A program made the translations under genes and the position numbers. The notes under the pieces were generated by a model. The model searched no databases. It was not told the origin of the DNA and saw nothing but the letters and a program-made list of their open reading frames with translations. 64,000 nucleotides of DNA from an uncultured Ruminococcus sp. (GTDB lineage Bacteria; Bacillota; Clostridia; Oscillospirales; Ruminococcaceae), in the NCBI RefSeq assembly GCF_934476685.1, contig NZ_CAKSNX010000005.1:62001-126000 (forward strand). The letters run 5' to 3'. Below are positions 41,901-50,627 of this stretch, piece after piece (the stretch's first letter is position 1; each line of letters starts with the position of its first letter).

Positions 41901-44900
41901 AGTATTATTGTCCACTGTCAGCGGAATGGTTATGTTTCTGATATGATCATCGGCTTTTACTTCTGTCCAGTTAACAACTGTGCCTGTATCCTGATAATTG
42001 CCGTCTGCCTTTTCACATCTCGAAAGTATCCTATATCCTGTGATAACTCCGTCAGGAAGTGAGTCAGGAACTTTAAGAACAAGATCTCCGCTTGCTCCGC
42101 CTGCGCCTGCTTTCGGCTTAATATTGAACTGAACGAATATTGCCTTAGAATTATACTTGTTATATCCCACTAATGTGTTTGTACACGGATACTGAACAGT
42201 AGTCGGTTCTGCATCTGTCAGCTGATAGCTGTACTCGTTCGGCGAAAGCTCATTTCCCGTTTCTGCGTCGATAACGGAAACGGTCATAAGCGTCATATCG
42301 ACCGCCGCATTACCGTTGATATTTACGGTCTTTTCGACTATTTTACCATTTGCGTCCTTGACTTTTATTGTAGCAGTATTGCCGCAGGTGATCTTATCTG
42401 TGAGGTTTATTGTGTCGCCGTTTGAAAGGTTCTGACCCTTCGGGTTTACATCGACAGTATAGGTTATCTCACAGCCTTCCTTCTTCGTCCATGAGGACTT
42501 TGTAAGGTTTTTCTCCTTAACGGTCTGTGTCTGTGAGCTTTCAGGATATTTACCAGAAGTGTCCTTTACAGAGTTGGAGAATGTTATGCTGCCGTACTTA
42601 TTGATATGATCCTTTACTGCGCTTACCTCAGCGAGTGTGCTGTAATAGAGCACTGTAACATACTGCTGGTTATTCTTTACAGTAAACTGTACTGTATTAT
42701 CGTCGGTGGAGTAAGTATAATATGCACCCCATCTGTCTGAATACTTTGTCAGCTCTTGGGACGCACCGCCGTTGCTGGTAAATTTCAGTGCGCTTGAATC
42801 CTCATAGAGTATCATTCCGTCAGGAAGAGTATCTTTAAGGACTATATTTACATCCGCTTTATACTCGCCGTTTTCATTGATCTTGACTTTCCAGTCGAAC
42901 TTATAATATGTTTTGCCGTTATACTCAACGGTCGTAAGCTCGTCAAGATCCTTTATAGTTGTTTCTGTCGAGTCGGTAGCAGGATCCATTTTAACGTAAG
43001 GAGCTTGTCCCTCGTCCTTGACGTTATATGTTCTCTTACTTGCCTCCGGCTCGCCTGTTTTGCCGTTATATTCAGCCTTGTTATTAAATGTTACCTTGTC
43101 GCCTGCGTTAAGGGAAGAAACATCTATCTGAGATGAATATGTAACTCTGATATTGCTTATCTTATCGAGAGCGGCATCATTGGCAAATTTTATCTCATAG
43201 TGTGTGCCGTCAGCGGAAACTGTTATTGTATACAGGCTGTCATCGAGGACATTTGAATAGTTCTCTCCGCCGTCTGTATCATAATAAAGGTTAAAGCTGC
43301 CGTTTACGATAGTATGTGACAGGCTGTTGTTTGATGAATCAGCTGCGGTCATTGTATCGTTGAGGGTCTGACCCTTGAACTGACCGTTATACTGTTTCAG
43401 ATCAACTGTCCAGTTATATGTTACCTTGCCGTTTGCCTGTGTTACAGAATTTGTATCGTAATATTTGCTTATTTCATTTTTTACCTTATAATAAGGGCTT
43501 GCATAATCTGTATAGCCGTTGATGCCTGCGGTATTCTTTACATTCACACCATTCTGCTTTTCTGCTTCTGTGATATTATAGTCTGAGGCATTGGTGTTGT
43601 ATGTTATCTTTACGCTGGAATAATCACCTGCTGTATCAGCATCAGGAAGAGTTATCGTGCCGTCTGCATTTACTGTAACGTCATATGTCTTTCCGCCGAT
43701 CTCAACAGTTACCTTGCCGCCTGCGTACTGGAACATATTATCTGTTACTGTTTCGCCCGGTAGAGGCTGGCTGCTGTCATTTCTTGTGATGTTGATAGTC
43801 CAGCTGAAAACTCCGCTTGCCTGATTTACATTTGCGTTCTTATCAACAGTATAGGCTTTCTTTACTGTACAGTTGCTATACTTGCCTTCCCAGCTGTTCT
43901 CAGGAGAACCTGGTTTCTGAAGACGGACTTCATTTATATAGTCCTTAGTAATATCCATCTGAGTCTTATACTCTACGGTCAGCTTTGAGGCAGTTGTGCT
44001 TTCGCCGATAGTAAGTCTGTTATCAGCGTCCTTTGTATAGGAGAGAGTATTACCGCCATCATCTTTTATTGTGATACTGCCGATAGCGTTCTTGAACTCT
44101 TCATCTTTGAGGATATAATCCTTAAGGTCTACGCCGCATTTATTTTCTATCTCGATAGTCCATGTAACTACGCCTGTTTTATAATCGACGCTGCCTGTTT
44201 TCTTTATACCGCCTGTTGAAACATACAGCTCTTTCTGTTGATCGATCGTAGTGCTGTCATTTTTCTTTTTAAGAGAAGCATTATTCTTTATCTTGCCGTC
44301 CATAAAGAAGTTAGGATCGTCCTTCGGATAAGCCGATGTATACTTGATAGTTATTTCTTTTCCCTTGTAATCATCAGCAAAGATAAACTTCTTTGAAGCG
44401 GGATCATAGCTACCTGCATCGGCAGGATCTACTGTTACCGTTGTATTTTCATCAAAGGCCGTATCTGTGATCTCGTCAAGGACTTCACTTCTTGGGTTAG
44501 TGACTTTTAAAGTCCACTCAACATTTCCGTCTTGGAGGTCCTTGCCGTCCTTAGTCATATTCGCTTTAAGAGGAGTAAACTTATCGACTACGAGGGTCTT
44601 ATCACCAATAACAACTTTTGCTGTTTCATCAAGGTCATCGTCATTACGCTTTACATCAGCCTCGAACTCGATCTGACCCTTGATAAGAGTAGTATTGTTC
44701 TTCGCAGCATACTTTTCCTTGAATTCGATAAGTATGTAGTTCTCGCCGTTGATATTGATTATCTTATAATAACCCGAAACTTTTTGCTGATCCGGATCTG
44801 TTTCGTCCGGGTCTGACCAGCCGCTCTCATTATCCTTTATTTCGCCCCAGTCGTTTTCGGGAAGTCCGCCCTCAGGTATTGAAACGTTATCTCCAAGCTT

Positions 44901-45254
44901 ACAGTAAATAAATCTTGAATTAAGCTCACCTTTAGGAAACTCAAAATTTATGCCGAGGTTTACACGTCTTGTTTCGTCAGCGCCTGTACCTGTGCCGGGA
45001 TAGTTTTCTCCATCCTTTATCTCAACGCTGGACGGGTTAAATACCTCTACAAAAGTCTTTGAATCATAATCGACGGGCTCTGACGAGGTCGCCACAACGT
45101 CACTTCCGCTCGTGGCACTTATAGCAGGCATAATGAGGCTGGCAAACACCGATACAGCCACAACTGCCGCAAGCAGCAAGGCGCATACTCTGCTCCGCCG
45201 CTTTTTCGTATCTTCTTTCAAGTATTGCTGAACTTTAGTTCCAAAATTCTGCAA
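38928..45254 (-). CDS. Giant multi-domain LPXTG adhesin, probable pilus tip protein
   Basis: A protein of 2108 residues from TTG 45254 (GGGAGGAAA 6 bases upstream). It has a signal anchor (residues 20-48, VCALLLAAVVAVSVFASLIM), then at least five successive beta-sandwich adhesin domains of 120-150 residues with a repeated ..G.V.W.I.I.N......L.. pattern (e.g. ASGVFSWTINITRNDS, NGKVTYNWTVDLKQYNGQF), and in the C-terminal third several Cna_B-type domains starting AKKIWSDGDANHANDKVTF and LQKAWSDGDSVNHSGDTVKF. One domain is interrupted by a Ser/Gly-rich stretch (about 1780-1960). The end is LPETGGSGTLPFTVAG plus basic tail. Position before the major pilin gene and size fit a tip adhesin. Its ligand is unknown. 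Confidence 0.9.
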   Translation of the reverse strand: MQNFGTKVQQYLKEDTKKRRSRVCALLLAAVVAVSVFASLIMPAISATSGSDVVATSSEPVDYDSKTFVEVFNPSSVEIKDGENYPGTGTGADETRRVNLGINFEFPKGELNSRFIYCKLGDNVSIPEGGLPENDWGEIKDNESGWSDPDETDPDQQKVSGYYKIININGENYILIEFKEKYAAKNNTTLIKGQIEFEADVKRNDDDLDETAKVVIGDKTLVVDKFTPLKANMTKDGKDLQDGNVEWTLKVTNPRSEVLDEITDTAFDENTTVTVDPADAGSYDPASKKFIFADDYKGKEITIKYTSAYPKDDPNFFMDGKIKNNASLKKKNDSTTIDQQKELYVSTGGIKKTGSVDYKTGVVTWTIEIENKCGVDLKDYILKDEEFKNAIGSITIKDDGGNTLSYTKDADNRLTIGESTTASKLTVEYKTQMDITKDYINEVRLQKPGSPENSWEGKYSNCTVKKAYTVDKNANVNQASGVFSWTINITRNDSSQPLPGETVTDNMFQYAGGKVTVEIGGKTYDVTVNADGTITLPDADTAGDYSSVKITYNTNASDYNITEAEKQNGVNVKNTAGINGYTDYASPYYKVKNEISKYYDTNSVTQANGKVTYNWTVDLKQYNGQFKGQTLNDTMTAADSSNNSLSHTIVNGSFNLYYDTDGGENYSNVLDDSLYTITVSADGTHYEIKFANDAALDKISNIRVTYSSQIDVSSLNAGDKVTFNNKAEYNGKTGEPEASKRTYNVKDEGQAPYVKMDPATDSTETTIKDLDELTTVEYNGKTYYKFDWKVKINENGEYKADVNIVLKDTLPDGMILYEDSSALKFTSNGGASQELTKYSDRWGAYYTYSTDDNTVQFTVKNNQQYVTVLYYSTLAEVSAVKDHINKYGSITFSNSVKDTSGKYPESSQTQTVKEKNLTKSSWTKKEGCEITYTVDVNPKGQNLSNGDTINLTDKITCGNTATIKVKDANGKIVEKTVNINGNAAVDMTLMTVSVIDAETGNELSPNEYSYQLTDAEPTTVQYPCTNTLVGYNKYNSKAIFVQFNIKPKAGAGGASGDLVLKVPDSLPDGVITGYRILSRCEKADGNYQDTGTVVNWTEVKADDHIRNITIPLTVDNNTYETDNKYYYVEFRYRSDDGKSGSNTADVIVPTDSNLSLIADTPVFEKTEKEYVKKLDITVPDERHLKIVYKYKGRPASSEDSKNESFIVDLLNNVAFETGATFEQEDADNKTNFELIDQTKGSSTYVAPLKVEKVDGGNYVVKLSAKFELYKFANTGTEENPKYKWVPAVKFEPSSDGEQTVVTWGNAGDSAASFNTTDSANIGLQLEPAVKDGETEKGWLYYVKEIEAPNGYQLDETPIYFSYRVRPEASALPSGFTESSYQFIENGNTFRITNLLQNISITAKKIWSDGDANHANDKVTFTLYRSFTKKTDGLPSDAEEFDKKTITANNDWSYLWQNLAGCARDSNNVWKPYYYYVVETHYDVENNKTYESVYQGNAASRDGEITVSNAADLTIEKLWRDELGKELDDKDIPQDSLKVEIYRSLTAPNSPNRVNNDKGIPQDCTTPYDTITLKKSENWVKTIENLDKKDADGNPYYYYIVEKDIPDGFSVSYTYSNDASYTGKDTITNRKVPVNISKVDVKLQKAWSDGDSVNHSGDTVKFNIYRSTNLSDVPQNFNRFDGTLPTGSKVKFEVVDKDGNAVAADGTFDTEYTVEGSASFDFALEYAWFKGYEGKVTLVKSDGTKLAEIECTNKNGDTLTWNPSSSDYVSVTDYTESSDWQYPSFKLNLTNINEDIIVKVLIEANSSSKYKITGTTASSSGSGSTSGGTSAELWSGSSNISSWGSTQVVSTTKDGGSVDASQFTDGGYFYVEHTGDIQLILKGTANGAWDDTNVLNWCKVEPTETGTAANGNTYSKFSYADCMSAFQNYDFADYLYKVYVGAKDNSATVYSVQYVSASSGSGSSGSTSSDITLKPSANPDTNNADLLYNTITLTGSDNWSKTLTLEQNDAKGNTWYYWIEEVSYNNQPVDKSSYRVYYRYNGDVNSLYINASADDQYVQVYNNVQKNTGFLPETGGSGTLPFTVAGAAVSISAAVMLVIDRRKKGEHNK

Positions 45255-45338
45255 AACAGTTTCCTCCCTTCGGACAGATTTTATCCGATATATTCATAAT
45301 TCTAGTTTTATACTTTCAATACTGTTACAAATTTGCTG

Positions 45339-45956
45339 TTATTTTATCCAGCCGAGTTCTTTCAGCGGTGATATACGCAGAACGACACGTCCCACCACGG
45401 ATTCCTCCGCCACGCAGCCTATACGCTTTGTACGGCTGTCAACGGAAGTTGAGCGGTGGTCGCCCATAACGAACACCCTTTCGTCAGGTACTTGATACGG
45501 GAGAGTGATATCACACTCGCCCAGCGCTTTTTCGTCTACATACGGCTCGTCTATTTCCTTGCCGTTCACAAGCACTGTACCGTCTTCCTTTATATCCACT
45601 ATATCCCCTGCCACGGCGATAACACGCTTCAGCAGTATTTTATTATTATAATAGAATGCGATAACGTCGCCTTTTTCAAAGCTGCCACGCTTGCGGCACA
45701 CCACAAGCTCGTCATTCTGCAAGGTCGGCGTCATACTTGTACCCGTTACCCTGAGTACAGGCAGAAACAGCATTGATATGATAACCGCTGCGGCTGCCAC
45801 TACCATAAGAGAAGCCACCGTACTTCTCAGGATCCTGAAATACTCACGGCGGCTTTTTATTTTCTTTACCGCACTTTCCAGCACTTCGGTCTGAGGCAGT
45901 TCATATGCTTTTTCTATTTTGCTGTCAGTTGTTATTTTTGAATTCTTGCCGCTCAC
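45339..45956 (-). CDS. lepB: Type I signal peptidase
   Basis: A protein of 205 residues starting at GTG 45956 (GGAGGTG 7 bases upstream), three bases after the coiled-coil gene. A membrane helix (about 40-62) precedes the catalytic Ser in VTGTSMTPTLQNDELV and the general-base Lys in ILLKRVIAVAGDIVDI; box E is VFVMGDHRSTSVDSR. It cleaves signal peptides of exported proteins. Encoded within the pilus operon, it is probably dedicated to pilins, as in other Gram-positive pilus loci where a SipA/LepB-like protein is required for assembly. Confidence 0.94.
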   Translation of the reverse strand: MSGKNSKITTDSKIEKAYELPQTEVLESAVKKIKSRREYFRILRSTVASLMVVAAAAVIISMLFLPVLRVTGTSMTPTLQNDELVVCRKRGSFEKGDVIAFYYNNKILLKRVIAVAGDIVDIKEDGTVLVNGKEIDEPYVDEKALGECDITLPYQVPDERVFVMGDHRSTSVDSRTKRIGCVAEESVVGRVVLRISPLKELGWIK

Positions 45957-45958
45957 TG

Positions 45959-46150
45959 TCAGACACCTCCGACAAGGGCAGCGACTTTCTTTTCTATGGA
46001 ATCGAGTCTGCTGAGCAGTGCCTCTTTATCGGCTAATTTCTCTTTAAGCTCATCATTCTCTTTTTTCAGCTCGTCATATTCCTTTCTTACGGCGAGCATA
46101 AGTTCTAAAAGCTCGCTTTTGGAAAGTCTGTGCAATTCCTTTTCAGTCAT
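45959..46150 (-). CDS. Small coiled-coil protein leading the pilus operon
   Basis: A protein of 63 residues from ATG 46150 (GGAG 6-7 bases upstream). It consists of a short N-terminal segment (MTEKELHRLSKSELLELMLA) and a heptad coiled coil rich in Glu, Lys and Leu (EYDELKKENDELKEKLADKE). No membrane helix or signal peptide. I do not know its function. It is 3 bases from the signal peptidase gene and directly after the operon promoter, so it is co-expressed with the pilus. A similar small ORF beside type I signal peptidase genes of pilus loci might be a cytoplasmic partner; this is a guess. Confidence 0.8.
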   Translation of the reverse strand: MTEKELHRLSKSELLELMLAVRKEYDELKKENDELKEKLADKEALLSRLDSIEKKVAALVGGV

Positions 46151-46199
46151 AATCTGCTCCAAAATTTATTTTCACTTAAACTGTACTGAATTTATGAAC

Positions 46200-46228
46200 A
46201 TTATAGCATTATCTTTTCTGATTGTCAA
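46200..46228 (-). promoter_or_regulatory. Perfect SigA promoter of the pilus operon
   Basis: On the minus strand TTGACA (46228-46223), 17 bases, TATAAT (46205-46200). Twelve of twelve consensus bases. The start of transcription would be about 40 bases before the coiled-coil gene. Confidence 0.85.
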
Positions 46229-46384
46229 TAGTTTTAACCCTTCCTCCTTCCATAATACCCCACTTTAGCACAGTAAAATGTGAAGTTTTAACAAAAAGAT
46301 ATATTACTGTTAATAAGCACTATCAACATAAGTTTTCAATAACCGCAAAAATGCGCATTTCAAAATCCGCCTATTTACGCAGGC

Positions 46385-46396
46385 AAAACGTTTTCG
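46385..46396. promoter_or_regulatory. Possible LacI/CcpA-type operator between the beta-helix gene and the pilus operon
   Basis: AAAACGTTTTCG (CGAAAACGTTTT on the other strand) matches the cores near 9070 and 9206. It is about 160 bases upstream of the pilus promoter. The rest of 46230-46385 is AT-rich without a gene. Confidence 0.35.
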
Positions 46397-46407
46397 ATCT
46401 TACAACA

Positions 46408-46447
46408 AAAGCCGGACATATGAACATCATGTCCGGCTTTATTATTT
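46408..46447. terminator. Terminator downstream of the beta-helix gene
   Basis: AAAGCCGGACAT (46408-46419) and ATGTCCGGCTTT (46429-46440) form a 12-bp stem. T-rich bases follow on both strands, better on the plus side (ATTATTTTG). Confidence 0.7.
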
Positions 46448-46526
46448 TGTTTACTCTGATAAACAATTTACGCTTTTGATTTGTGAACATTTTGTAAAAA
46501 ATGATAAGCCTAATAATGGACTGTAC

Positions 46527-49094
46527 TTACACCCACAGACCATATGTCCTGCCCTGAGCTGAACCCGAAACACGTCTTGAACGGATAAGCATACCGCTTT
46601 TCTTCTTGCTTTCGAGCATTGATCTCTGAACGGCTGAACCGCTTTCAGGCGGCTGGATATTCTGGCTCTTCACATTTTTGCCGAAACTGCTCTCGGTAAA
46701 TATCTTCACCTGTGCGGAGGAGCTTTCGGAAACTATGCTGTCCCCTGTTCTGAGAGGTGAGGAATTTGCGGCATAGACGCTTTCATATGCGCCGTCGGAA
46801 AAGCTTATCTCAAAGGTAAACTCCTTTATTCCGCAGAACTGACCGCAGCCTGTGACTATGACTGAGGCTGTGCCGACAGAGGTATTGTTTGAATAGCGTG
46901 TTTTATAGTCTATTTCGGGGATAAGCACATCGCCGTCAAGGGTAAGGCTGAAATTCTGCACTATCTCTCTGCCGCTGTATCTCATAACTGGAGTTAAGTC
47001 GACTGTGGCAGTTTCGATAGACGCTTTTGTTCTGACATCGAGGACGGCTGAATTTTTGCCCGAACACTTTGTACCGTTTGCATCTATTATGCCTTTTACT
47101 CTGTACTCATATCTTGTTTTCATTGTCAGACCGAGGTCAACATAGCTTGCGCTGTAAACCTCTGCGATCTGATAGAAGTCCTCCTCCGAATCACGGAGCT
47201 TTCTTTCTATCACATAGCTGTCCGCCTCGGATACAGGAGTCCATGAAAGCTGGATATGCTCCTGATAAACTTCATCGGCGGTAAGCTTTTCGGTCGCTGC
47301 GGCGGCGATATTTCCTCCGCCCGAAACTGTAAGGCTGCCCGATTTATTATCCGAATAGTTATTGCCGCTTACAACGGCTACGCCCTTATCCTTTGCGTGA
47401 AGTCCCCACTGTTCGCCGCCGCTGACTGTATTCCCGCTGACGGTGACTTCCACTTCGCCCTCTACCATAATGCCGTCCTTTGCCGAGCCTGTTATGGTAT
47501 TTTTCTTTGCGCTGCCCGAACCTGAGGTAAAGATTATACCTCTTGCGGCTGAGTTTTCTATAACGTTGCTTTCAAGGTCGGCGGAGGCATCTTTCGTTAC
47601 CTTTATGCCGTTGCCCGACGGTGAGGTTATTTTATTGGAGGTGACCTTTATCTTATTTGAGCTGAGGGAAACGAAAACTCCAGACGCTCCAGGTGAAGAG
47701 CAGGTATTTTCCTTTACTGTAATATTTGTGCTTGTGCCTGTATAAATTGCGCTCTGAGGTCCGCCGTTTATTTTATTCTTTATGACAGAACAATCGGACG
47801 AGCCACGCAGCACCACGAGGTCGGCATCGAAATGATATCCTGAGCCGTCATAGCTGATATTATTTGAGCTTATCTGTATGCCTTTGGTATCGTTAAGAAG
47901 TATTGCTGTGCCGACGGTAGTTATATCGTTGTCGCTTATCTTTACTCCCTCGACCTTATAGTCGAAATCGGGGTAGATGCTTGCCTGAAGCTTTTTACCG
48001 TAGAGCTGGATAGCAAAAGGCTGGGGAACATAGCTTGTGACACGGGTCTTTATAGTATTTTTTCTTATAATAGTATTGGCATTATTGTTAAGTCTGTCAT
48101 ATATGCCGTCATAGCCTGCCACAGGCGGGTTATAGCCGACATACTCAAACTCTGTCATATTCTTGAAATCTATTCCGCTGCCTGTATTTGTGATAGTATT
48201 ATTTTCGATAAGGCAGTTTTTATAGTTTTGCAGGATCATAGCGCAGTCGGTGATATTATCAAAGGTATTGCCTGAGATAAGTATATTTTTATAGTACACG
48301 CCGATAGTTGCGGAATGTGAGCCAAAGCCACGCATAAGGTCATAGAACTTATTATTCCTTATAACAACATTTTCGCAGTTTGTATCGTCAAATGGTGCAA
48401 AATGGACGAAAACGTTGCTGTTGTTCATTGTATCGAGCTGGATAGCTTCCTTCTGCTTTTCGCCGTAATACTCATGGAAGGAGCAGTTCTCGATAGTAAC
48501 GTTCTTTGCGCCGCCTATTTCAAGAAGATGACCGTTATAGTTATCCCTGAACTCAACGTCCTTTATCCACAGGTTATTTATATGACCGAGGCGGACGTTT
48601 GAAAAGGCTGTTGAATTTGAATCTGTATTGCCGTCAAAGCAGCCGCCCTCGATAATGATATTTCTTTCACCGTTATATCCGCCCGACGGGTTCTGGAGGG
48701 CATTTTTGAACATAAAGCCTTTTGAATAGCCACGGACGATAGTTGCGCCTTTCATATACAGCCAGGTATTTGAGTATATTTTCAGAGGACGTTTTATCAG
48801 ATATGTACCCTCCGGTATCACAACTTTGAGCTGGACCGTATCGCTGGCATTATCGACGGCATAATAAAGTGCGTCCTGTATAGCCTGATAGGAGTCCTTT
48901 TTGCCTGAACTGTCTGCGCCAAAATCCTTGACGTTGACTTCTATTGCAGTAGAATATCCCGAAATATTTGCACCTGTGGCGGTAGAGCCTGTTATTTTGG
49001 AATAATCAAAAGCAAAGCACCTTACTGACAGGAATGTGCAGGCTAAAAATAGCGCAGCAGCAGCTGAAAGCAAAGTGCGTTTCAATTTAATCAA
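46527..49094 (-). CDS. Secreted right-handed beta-helix protein with Fn3-like and Ig-like tail
   Basis: A protein of 855 residues starting at TTG 49094 (AAAGGA about 10 bases upstream). A signal peptide (about 1-28) is followed by a pectate-lyase-3/GH55-like entry (VNVKDFGADSSGKKDSYQAI) and a long parallel beta-helix of about 20 coils with repeated NN/N-ladder patterns (ENCSFHEY, ISGNTFDNITDC, IENNTITNTGSGIDF). From about 600 an Fn3-like domain (QLSWTPVSEADSYVIERKLR) and one module with YSGREIVQNFSL and YSNNTSVGTASVIV follow, the same module type as in the LRR protein at 22301. Likely a polysaccharide-binding or -cleaving surface protein. Substrate unknown; no cellulosome dockerin seen. Confidence 0.85.
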   Translation of the reverse strand: MIKLKRTLLSAAAALFLACTFLSVRCFAFDYSKITGSTATGANISGYSTAIEVNVKDFGADSSGKKDSYQAIQDALYYAVDNASDTVQLKVVIPEGTYLIKRPLKIYSNTWLYMKGATIVRGYSKGFMFKNALQNPSGGYNGERNIIIEGGCFDGNTDSNSTAFSNVRLGHINNLWIKDVEFRDNYNGHLLEIGGAKNVTIENCSFHEYYGEKQKEAIQLDTMNNSNVFVHFAPFDDTNCENVVIRNNKFYDLMRGFGSHSATIGVYYKNILISGNTFDNITDCAMILQNYKNCLIENNTITNTGSGIDFKNMTEFEYVGYNPPVAGYDGIYDRLNNNANTIIRKNTIKTRVTSYVPQPFAIQLYGKKLQASIYPDFDYKVEGVKISDNDITTVGTAILLNDTKGIQISSNNISYDGSGYHFDADLVVLRGSSDCSVIKNKINGGPQSAIYTGTSTNITVKENTCSSPGASGVFVSLSSNKIKVTSNKITSPSGNGIKVTKDASADLESNVIENSAARGIIFTSGSGSAKKNTITGSAKDGIMVEGEVEVTVSGNTVSGGEQWGLHAKDKGVAVVSGNNYSDNKSGSLTVSGGGNIAAAATEKLTADEVYQEHIQLSWTPVSEADSYVIERKLRDSEEDFYQIAEVYSASYVDLGLTMKTRYEYRVKGIIDANGTKCSGKNSAVLDVRTKASIETATVDLTPVMRYSGREIVQNFSLTLDGDVLIPEIDYKTRYSNNTSVGTASVIVTGCGQFCGIKEFTFEISFSDGAYESVYAANSSPLRTGDSIVSESSSAQVKIFTESSFGKNVKSQNIQPPESGSAVQRSMLESKKKSGMLIRSRRVSGSAQGRTYGLWV

Positions 49095-49189
49095 AACTCA
49101 TCTGTCCTTTCGTTGTCTTTACCTTTTTTGCTCCAATGAAATTTTAATATTTATTTTTATATTTCTATATATAATTTTTACACAAATTA

Positions 49190-49218
49190 ATTATAACAAA
49201 TCTCGGCGGCGATGTCAA
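49190..49218 (-). promoter_or_regulatory. Perfect SigA promoter of the beta-helix gene
   Basis: On the minus strand TTGACA (49218-49213), 17 bases, TATAAT (49195-49190). Confidence 0.8.
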
Positions 49219-49379
49219 CTAAAAAGATACTATCTTAAGATTTTCCGCTGTTTATACTGACGCAGAGAAAATGTGAAAAAAGTGTAAACAATAGTACAAA
49301 ACATTGGCATTTTGGTACACACAAGTGTTATACTATTATAATAGTATAAATACATAAAAATAAAAAGGAATGATAAAAA

Positions 49380-49823
49380 ATGGATACAGTACCATACAGA
49401 CGAAAGGCATACTACTACGAAACAGACCGAATGGATATTGTTCACCACTCAAACTATGTACGCTGGCTGGAGGAAGCGAGGGTGGATTTTCTGGGACAGA
49501 TAGGCTGTCCATTCTGCGAGATAGAGAAGAGGGGCATTGTATCACCTGTTCTGTCGGTGGAAACGCACTACAAATTTCCTGTCAGGTTCGGAGATGAATT
49601 TGAAGTAAGGTGCAGACTGGTGAAGTTCAACGGCTGCGCCTTTGAGCTTGACTATGAGATATTCAATGTCACCACAGGGCAAATTTCCTGCGTTGCGCAC
49701 ACGTCACATTGTTTCACAAGCGCAGATCTGAAGCCTGTGAGATTAAAGCGCAGCTATCCAGACATATACGAAAAGCTGCTTGCTGCGGTCAGTTCGGATG
49801 AAAATGAAGATAAAAAAGGATAA
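49380..49823 (+). CDS. Hotdog-fold acyl-CoA thioesterase (YbgC/FadM-like)
   Basis: A protein of 147 residues. The hotdog signature YYYETDRMDIVHHSNYVRWL with EEARVDFL (about 12-38) is that of the 4-hydroxybenzoyl-CoA thioesterase/YbgC group, including the catalytic Asp in the D-x-x-x-I-V-H-H-S-N-Y stretch (Asp near residue 19). VETHYKFPVRFGDEF and a VxxxY-type central sheet follow. It hydrolyses acyl-CoA or acyl-ACP thioesters in the cytoplasm. AAAAGGAATG lies before the ATG. It is a single gene convergent with spoVT and ends at a shared terminator. Substrate unknown. Confidence 0.9.
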   Translation: MDTVPYRRKAYYYETDRMDIVHHSNYVRWLEEARVDFLGQIGCPFCEIEKRGIVSPVLSVETHYKFPVRFGDEFEVRCRLVKFNGCAFELDYEIFNVTTGQISCVAHTSHCFTSADLKPVRLKRSYPDIYEKLLAAVSSDENEDKKG

Positions 49824-49846
49824 GCTCAGCAGGGTGAGAAACAATA

Positions 49847-49879
49847 ACAGGGCGGTGAAAATATACCGCCCTGTTTTTT
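49847..49879. terminator. Bidirectional terminator between thioesterase gene and spoVT
   Basis: ACAGGGCGGT (49847-49856) pairs with ACCGCCCTGT (49865-49874), followed by six T on the plus strand; the minus side also has a T-rich exit. Confidence 0.88.
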
Positions 49880-49892
49880 CGATTTTAATGCT

Positions 49893-50432
49893 TTATTCTT
49901 CGATCTGTTTGCCGAGGAACATTGCTGCCGCTTTGCAGAGCATAGACTGGTTTTCGGAAACGTGCTGAGAATCGTCCGCCGCCATAAACGCAACTGCGCC
50001 TGAGATATCCCCATTGGAAATAATAGGCGAGATAGTAAGTGCGCAGGCGGTAAGTCCCTCGACCGGACGGACACGCTCGGCTGTATCGGTATACTCATAA
50101 TTTTTTCTGCTTTCAAGCATTTCCTCCAGTGCGGGAGATATCCTGCGCTGGGAATACTCCTTTTTCGGAGCGCCCGAAACCGCCACGACATGGTCCTTAT
50201 CGAATATGACGGCAGGTGCGCCGCCCAGCTTTGATATGACCTCGGCAGCCTGCAAAGCGCCGTCGGAAAGCTCGTTGATAGGCGAATACTTTTTAAAAAT
50301 GACCTCGCCGTCGGGGTTTGTGTAGATCTCAAGGGGGTCGCCCTCACGAATACGCATGGTGCGGCGGATCTCCTTTGGGATAACTACCCTGCCGAGATCG
50401 TCGATCCTGCGGACAATTCCTGTTGCTTTCAT
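49893..50432 (-). CDS. spoVT: SpoVT-type AbrB-family transcription regulator
   Basis: A protein of 179 residues. The N-terminal swapped-hairpin AbrB domain reads MKATGIVRRIDDLGRVVIPK with EIRRTMRIREGDPLEIY following, nearly identical in pattern to SpoVT. The C-terminal GAF-like domain (VISKLGGAPAVIFDKDHVVA ... PIISNGDISGAVAFMA) is the usual partner. In Bacillus SpoVT controls genes in the forespore; many Clostridia, including those not seen to sporulate, keep it. GGAGGT lies before the ATG. It is a single gene and ends at the terminator shared with the thioesterase gene. Confidence 0.94.
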   Translation of the reverse strand: MKATGIVRRIDDLGRVVIPKEIRRTMRIREGDPLEIYTNPDGEVIFKKYSPINELSDGALQAAEVISKLGGAPAVIFDKDHVVAVSGAPKKEYSQRRISPALEEMLESRKNYEYTDTAERVRPVEGLTACALTISPIISNGDISGAVAFMAADDSQHVSENQSMLCKAAAMFLGKQIEE

Positions 50433-50627
50433 ATTTATACCTCCAAATTAAATTCAAAATTGCAGTAATATTATTTGCAAAAAAAATTTTATTATGCAAA
50501 TATGGTAAGTTTTCGTTTGGAGTTACATCTATGAATCAGCTTAAAGTTAGAGCAAGTGCTTATACATATTTTGATAAACGTTCGAGTATTTTACAGTTAA
50601 AATATACTTGGTCATAAGTTTTTCATC

